DNA of 64,000 nt, taken from contig NZ_BMXJ01000003.1 of the NCBI RefSeq assembly GCF_014651695.1, positions 337,046 to 401,045 on the forward strand, read 5' to 3'. This DNA is from Nocardiopsis terrae. Its GTDB lineage: Bacteria > Actinomycetota > Actinomycetes > Streptosporangiales > Streptosporangiaceae. Positions within the stretch are counted from its first letter, which is position 1. Every line of letters starts with the position of its first letter. The notes beneath the pieces were generated by a model, which searched no databases, was not told where the DNA came from, and was given only the letters and a program-made list of their open reading frames with translations. Shown here in pieces: positions 60,841 through 64,000 of the stretch. The position numbers and the translations under genes are program-made.

Positions 60841-61913
60841 GGGTGACCCGGGTGACGGCCCGCGCCCACCGGTTGCCGCTGCGCCGGGCCTGGGACGGCG
60901 GGGTCGATCGCAACGACGTCGTCGTGGTCCGGGTGCACACCGACGAGGGCCTGGTGGGAACCGGTTTCTCCTGGACACCGCTGATCGGGGCGCGGGCCGT
61001 GGAGGCGCTGGTCAACGACGACCTCGCCCCTGCCCTGCTGGGACGGCGGGCGCATCCGGCCCTGTGGGACGAGGCGCTCTGGCACCTGCGCGAGGCGGGC
61101 ACGACGGGGTTGACCCTGATGGCCCTGGCCGGTGTCGACATCGCCCTGTGGGACCTGCACGCGCGCTCTGCGGGCGTGCCCCTGGTGGAGCTGTTGGGGC
61201 GGCGCCGGGAGAGCGTCGCCGCCTACGGCAGCGGTGTGAACCTGGACTACTCGCTTTCGGACCTGCTGGCACAGGTCCGGGGGTGGGTGGAGCGGGGGCA
61301 CCACGCGGTGAAGATCAAGGTGGGTTCGGCCTCGGTCGACCGCGACGTGGAACGGGTGGGCGCGGTACGCGACCTCCTGGGCCCGGAGCGGTTGCTGATG
61401 GTCGACGCCAACCAGCGGTGGGACGTCCCGGGTGCGGCCCGGGCGCTGGAACGGTTGGCGCCCTTCACGCCGCACTTCGTGGAGGAGCCGCTGCCCGCTC
61501 CGGACCTGGCGGCCCACGTCCGGCTCCGGGCGCGTACCGCGCTGCCGTTCGCGCTGGGTGAGAACCTGCGGTCGGTGGCGGAGTTCGAGCGGTTCGTGGA
61601 CGCGGGTGTGTGTGATGTCGCCCAGCCCAACGTCGTACGGGTCGGGGGCATCACCCCGTTCCTGCGCATTGCCGAGTCGGTGGCCCGGCGGGGGGTGCCG
61701 GTCGCCCCCCACCTGCTGCCGGAGCTTTCGGGCCAACTGGCCCTGTGCCTGCCCGAGGTGGCCATGGTCGAGGACATCGACCACGCCTCCTTCGCCGCGC
61801 TGGGGGCTTTGGCCGCCCCGAGCGGGGTGGAGTTGGCCGACGGCCGCCTGACCGCGCGGACCGGCCCCGGCCACGGGCTGGTGTTCGCGGAGGACCTCGC
61901 CCCGCTCCCCTAG
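60837..61913 (+). CDS. Mandelate racemase/enolase-superfamily dehydratase
   Basis: 358 residues. Catalytic K159-x-K161 (VKIKV), metal ligands D190 (MVDANQRW), E216 (VEEPL) and E242 (ALGENLR), and a His near 292 (VAPHLLPE). The KxK with a C-terminal His is the pattern of acid-sugar dehydratases and racemases. GTG 60837 overlaps the preceding TGA. Last gene of the operon, ending before a strong hairpin. Confidence 0.92.
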   Translation: MRVTRVTARAHRLPLRRAWDGGVDRNDVVVVRVHTDEGLVGTGFSWTPLIGARAVEALVNDDLAPALLGRRAHPALWDEALWHLREAGTTGLTLMALAGVDIALWDLHARSAGVPLVELLGRRRESVAAYGSGVNLDYSLSDLLAQVRGWVERGHHAVKIKVGSASVDRDVERVGAVRDLLGPERLLMVDANQRWDVPGAARALERLAPFTPHFVEEPLPAPDLAAHVRLRARTALPFALGENLRSVAEFERFVDAGVCDVAQPNVVRVGGITPFLRIAESVARRGVPVAPHLLPELSGQLALCLPEVAMVEDIDHASFAALGALAAPSGVELADGRLTARTGPGHGLVFAEDLAPLP

Positions 61914-61937
61914 CGCTCGGCGGCACTGGGCGAGGAA

Positions 61938-61969
61938 CGGCGGCGGTCCCCGGTCGGGGACCGCCGCCG
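61938..61969. terminator. Hairpin after sugar operon (convergent with LacI gene)
   Basis: Perfect 14-bp stem (61938-61951 with 61956-61969), 4-nt loop. No T-tract. It lies between the operon and the LacI gene end. Confidence 0.75.
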
Positions 61970-61991
61970 CGGGTGGCGCCCGCGAAGGCGC

Positions 61992-63023
61992 TCAGTTCCT
62001 GGGAGGTGCGGTGCTCTCCCTGGCCATGACCGTGCCCTCGACGCTGACCACCCTCGGTTCCCCGTGGTGGTCGGAGTCCAGGGCCAGGGCGGCGGCGCGT
62101 TCGCCCATCTCCTCCAGGGGCAGGCGCACCGTGGTCAGCGAGGGGGTGAGGTCCCGCAGCGTGGGGATGTCGTCGAAACCGGCCACGGACAGGTCCTCGG
62201 GAACGGTCTTGCCCATGGCGCGCAGCGCGGCGATGGCTCCGGTGGCCATGACGTCGTTGACGGCGAACAGGCAGGTGGCGTCGGTCCCCAGGGCCATCAG
62301 GCGCCGTGTGGACTCGTATCCGCCGTCCCGGGTGAAGTCCCCGTGCACGACGTTGTGGTGGGCGAGTTCGAGTCCGGCGGCCGAGAGCGCGCAGTGGAAG
62401 CCGTCCAGGCGTTCGCGTGCGGTCCGCAGGTTGGGAGGGCCGGCCAGGATCGCGAAGCGCCGGTGCCCCTGAGCGACCAGGTGCTGGGCCAGGGCCGCGG
62501 CCCCGGAGTGGTTGTTCGGGGTGACGGTGTCGGCGGGCAGGGTGGCCTGGGAGACGAGGGCGACCCTGCCGCCCTGGCGCCCGAAGGCCTCGATCTCCTT
62601 GGCCAGACGGGCGTCGCTCTCCTCGCTGGTGGTACGCGAACCGGCGATCACGATCGCCTTGGCCCGGTGGGAGCGCAGCGCGGAGATGATGCGCGTCTCC
62701 GCCTGCGTGGAGCGGTTGGTGGTGCCCAGCACCAGCACCAGCCCCAGCTCCTCGGCGTACCGGGTGACCCCGGCCGCGATCTGGGAGAAGTACGGGTCGG
62801 CGATGTCGTGCACCACCAGGCCCATCAGGGAGCTGCTGTTGCGGGCCAGGGTCTGGGCGGAGGCGTTGGCCAGGTATCCGAGCTCGTGGGCGCTGGCCTC
62901 CACCTTCTCCCGGAGCCGCTGGCTCACCTGCCGTGTGCTCCCGTTGATCACGCGTGAGGCGGTCGCCAGGGAGACCCCGGCGTGTTCGGCGACCTGTTCC
63001 AGAGTCACGTAACCGGGATCCAC
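61992..63023 (-). CDS. LacI-family transcriptional repressor
   Basis: 343 residues. Helix-turn-helix VTLEQVAEHAGVSLATASRVING at the N-terminus, hinge and sugar-binding periplasmic-binding-like core (VVHDIADPYFSQIAAGVTRYAEELG). GTG 63023 has AGGAGGGG upstream. An operator with 7-bp arms lies over its own start site, and a matching LacI-type operator precedes the convergent sugar operon, so it probably controls both. Confidence 0.93.
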   Translation of the reverse strand: MDPGYVTLEQVAEHAGVSLATASRVINGSTRQVSQRLREKVEASAHELGYLANASAQTLARNSSSLMGLVVHDIADPYFSQIAAGVTRYAEELGLVLVLGTTNRSTQAETRIISALRSHRAKAIVIAGSRTTSEESDARLAKEIEAFGRQGGRVALVSQATLPADTVTPNNHSGAAALAQHLVAQGHRRFAILAGPPNLRTARERLDGFHCALSAAGLELAHHNVVHGDFTRDGGYESTRRLMALGTDATCLFAVNDVMATGAIAALRAMGKTVPEDLSVAGFDDIPTLRDLTPSLTTVRLPLEEMGERAAALALDSDHHGEPRVVSVEGTVMARESTAPPRN

Positions 63024-63046
63024 GGCCCTGCCCCTCCTACCACCGT

Positions 63047-63069
63047 TGGGAAAACTCTTTCCCAGAGTA
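63047..63069 (-). promoter_or_regulatory. Autoregulatory LacI operator and -10
   Basis: TGGGAAA-N4-TTTCCCA (63047-63064) directly abuts a TACTCT -10 box (63064-63069 on the minus strand), so bound repressor would block its own transcription. Confidence 0.6.
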
Positions 63070-63100
63070 GCGGAGGGGCGGGGTCCTTCCCTCGTTGCCA

Positions 63101-63994
63101 CTAGGCCTCTTCCGTCTGGTGCAGAAGGTCGCGCCAGGTGCGTTCGGGCCTCCACCCCAGGTCGCGGCGGGCCCGCTCGGAGGAGAACACCGCCCGTCCG
63201 TCGGCCAGCGCCGGAGCGTGTTCGGCCGTGGCCGGGTGCAGTCGGGCCAGGTCGGCCTCGACCGGGCCCCGGGCGAGGGGGTCGGGGGCGATGGCGTTGT
63301 AGACGGTGCCGCCGGTGACGCGCTCGGGGTTCTCCACGATCAGCGCGAACAGTTCGGCGGCGTCGTGGGCGTCCACGTAGTTGAACAGGGAGCCGGCGGC
63401 CAGGGCGGGGTCCTCCAGGCGTTCGCTGAGGGTGTGGCCCTGCTGGGTGACCGCTCCCCGCCACTCCTCGGGAGAGACCACGTAGCCGGGGCGGACGGCG
63501 GACAGCACGCACTTGTCGGAGGTCCGGGCCAGGGCCCGGACGGTCTCCTCCACCATCACCTTGCTCAGGCCGTAGGCGTGCCAGGGCGCGACGGGGTGCT
63601 CCTCGTCCAGGGGCAGGTACCGCGGTTTCCAGGAGGGGGTGTTGTACCCGTAGACGGTGGGGCTGGAGGCCGCGACGGCGCTGTGGGCGCCCGCCCCGAC
63701 GGCGGCGCTGAGCACCTCCCAGGCCAGGGTGGCGTTCACCCGCAGGGTCTCGGCGTCGGGGCGGGCGAAGGGCACGGCGATACCCGCCAGGTGCACCACC
63801 GCCTCCGGGGCGGCGCGGGCGAACAGCTCCGCGCGGGCCCCGCTGTCCAGCAGGTCGCAGACGGCCGGGGTGATCCCCTCCGGCCACGGGTGTTCGGCGG
63901 TGTCCACCGAGGTCACCTCGTGTCCGCGTGAGGCGAGCACGGTCACGACGCTTCGCCCCAGTCGTCCGGAGCCTCCGGTGACGAGCACGCGCAT
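63101..63994 (-). CDS. NAD-dependent sugar epimerase/dehydrogenase (extended SDR)
   Basis: 297 residues. Rossmann motif VTGGSGRLG (5-13) with D31 for NAD preference, VVHLAG, SSPTVYGYNTP and the catalytic pair in YGLSK (Tyr-x3-Lys). Resembles NAD-dependent epimerase/dehydratases, including uronate or hexose dehydrogenases. The ATG is 6 bases from the window edge. It runs in the same direction as the LacI gene and may supply the first oxidation step of the pathway. Confidence 0.85.
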   Translation of the reverse strand: MRVLVTGGSGRLGRSVVTVLASRGHEVTSVDTAEHPWPEGITPAVCDLLDSGARAELFARAAPEAVVHLAGIAVPFARPDAETLRVNATLAWEVLSAAVGAGAHSAVAASSPTVYGYNTPSWKPRYLPLDEEHPVAPWHAYGLSKVMVEETVRALARTSDKCVLSAVRPGYVVSPEEWRGAVTQQGHTLSERLEDPALAAGSLFNYVDAHDAAELFALIVENPERVTGGTVYNAIAPDPLARGPVEADLARLHPATAEHAPALADGRAVFSSERARRDLGWRPERTWRDLLHQTEEA

Positions 63995-64000
63995 GTGTGC

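Noticed and set aside
1..64000. tRNA, rRNA or CRISPR features
   Set aside because: No cloverleaf, rRNA blocks or regularly spaced identical repeats were seen on reading both strands.

Overview
This is a 64 kb window of very high G+C DNA from a filamentous-actinomycete-type chromosome. The signs are dense GTG and TTG starts, leaderless promoters, GlnR and MtrA-like boxes, and HxlR, TetR, LacI and LAL-LuxR regulators. Nocardiopsidaceae or a close relative is my best guess from overall gene character, but this is an inference. I saw no rRNA, tRNA or CRISPR array.

Layout: 1-6.0 kb carries a phosphoketolase (5' truncated by the window) overlapping acetate kinase, then a Xer-type recombinase, an ExoIII-type nuclease and an alpha/beta hydrolase. 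These genes have an unusually G/T-rich + strand. 6.1-10.1 kb holds a methyltransferase, a decayed response-regulator remnant, an amino acid permease, an ankyrin protein and a small membrane protein. 10.1-20.0 kb is a run of minus-strand genes: a hypothetical, a lone tyrosine integrase, two small membrane proteins, a 1189-residue RecB-like nuclease/SF1 helicase, an RlpA-like cell-wall protein under an MtrA-type box, and a fusion of a degenerate ADP-ribosylglycohydrolase to a dual-specificity phosphatase.

Nitrogen assimilation is split in two. 20.9-25.7 kb holds nirB-nirD-nnaR-sirohydrochlorin chelatase in overlapping order (nitrite to ammonia, its siroheme supply, and a regulator). 36.6-41.6 kb holds narK-type transporter, molybdopterin nitrate reductase and its FAD/2Fe-2S electron-transfer partner, with a canonical GlnR box upstream. 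Between them lie an HxlR/small-peptide/DsbA locus, an OmpA-like lipoprotein, a secreted subtilase with two PKD domains, and a large LAL-LuxR regulator.

42-50 kb is patchy accessory DNA: a truncated DUF2000 gene, a GNAT enzyme, a protein with an amyloid-signalling-like motif behind a perfect 38-bp palindrome, an HxlR/NmrA pair, a DUF2716 protein, a MerR remnant, a thioesterase, and a helix-turn-helix/zinc-finger gene. The 5' leader of that last gene overlaps a well-formed terminator on the opposite strand, suggesting an antisense RNA. 50.4-52.9 kb is a manganese/zinc-type ABC transporter with a DtxR/MntR-like operator over its first start codon. 53.2-57.5 kb holds a Ser/Thr kinase, a DEDDh exonuclease with BRCT, and a divergent TetR/saccharopine-dehydrogenase-like pair with twin operators. 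57.6-64 kb is a tightly overlapping sugar (or sugar-acid) catabolic operon (Gfo/Idh/MocA, DUF993 aldolase-like, TIM-barrel isomerase, MR/enolase-type dehydratase) with its own LacI repressor and an NAD-dependent sugar dehydrogenase/epimerase. LacI-type operators sit at both the operon and the repressor promoter.
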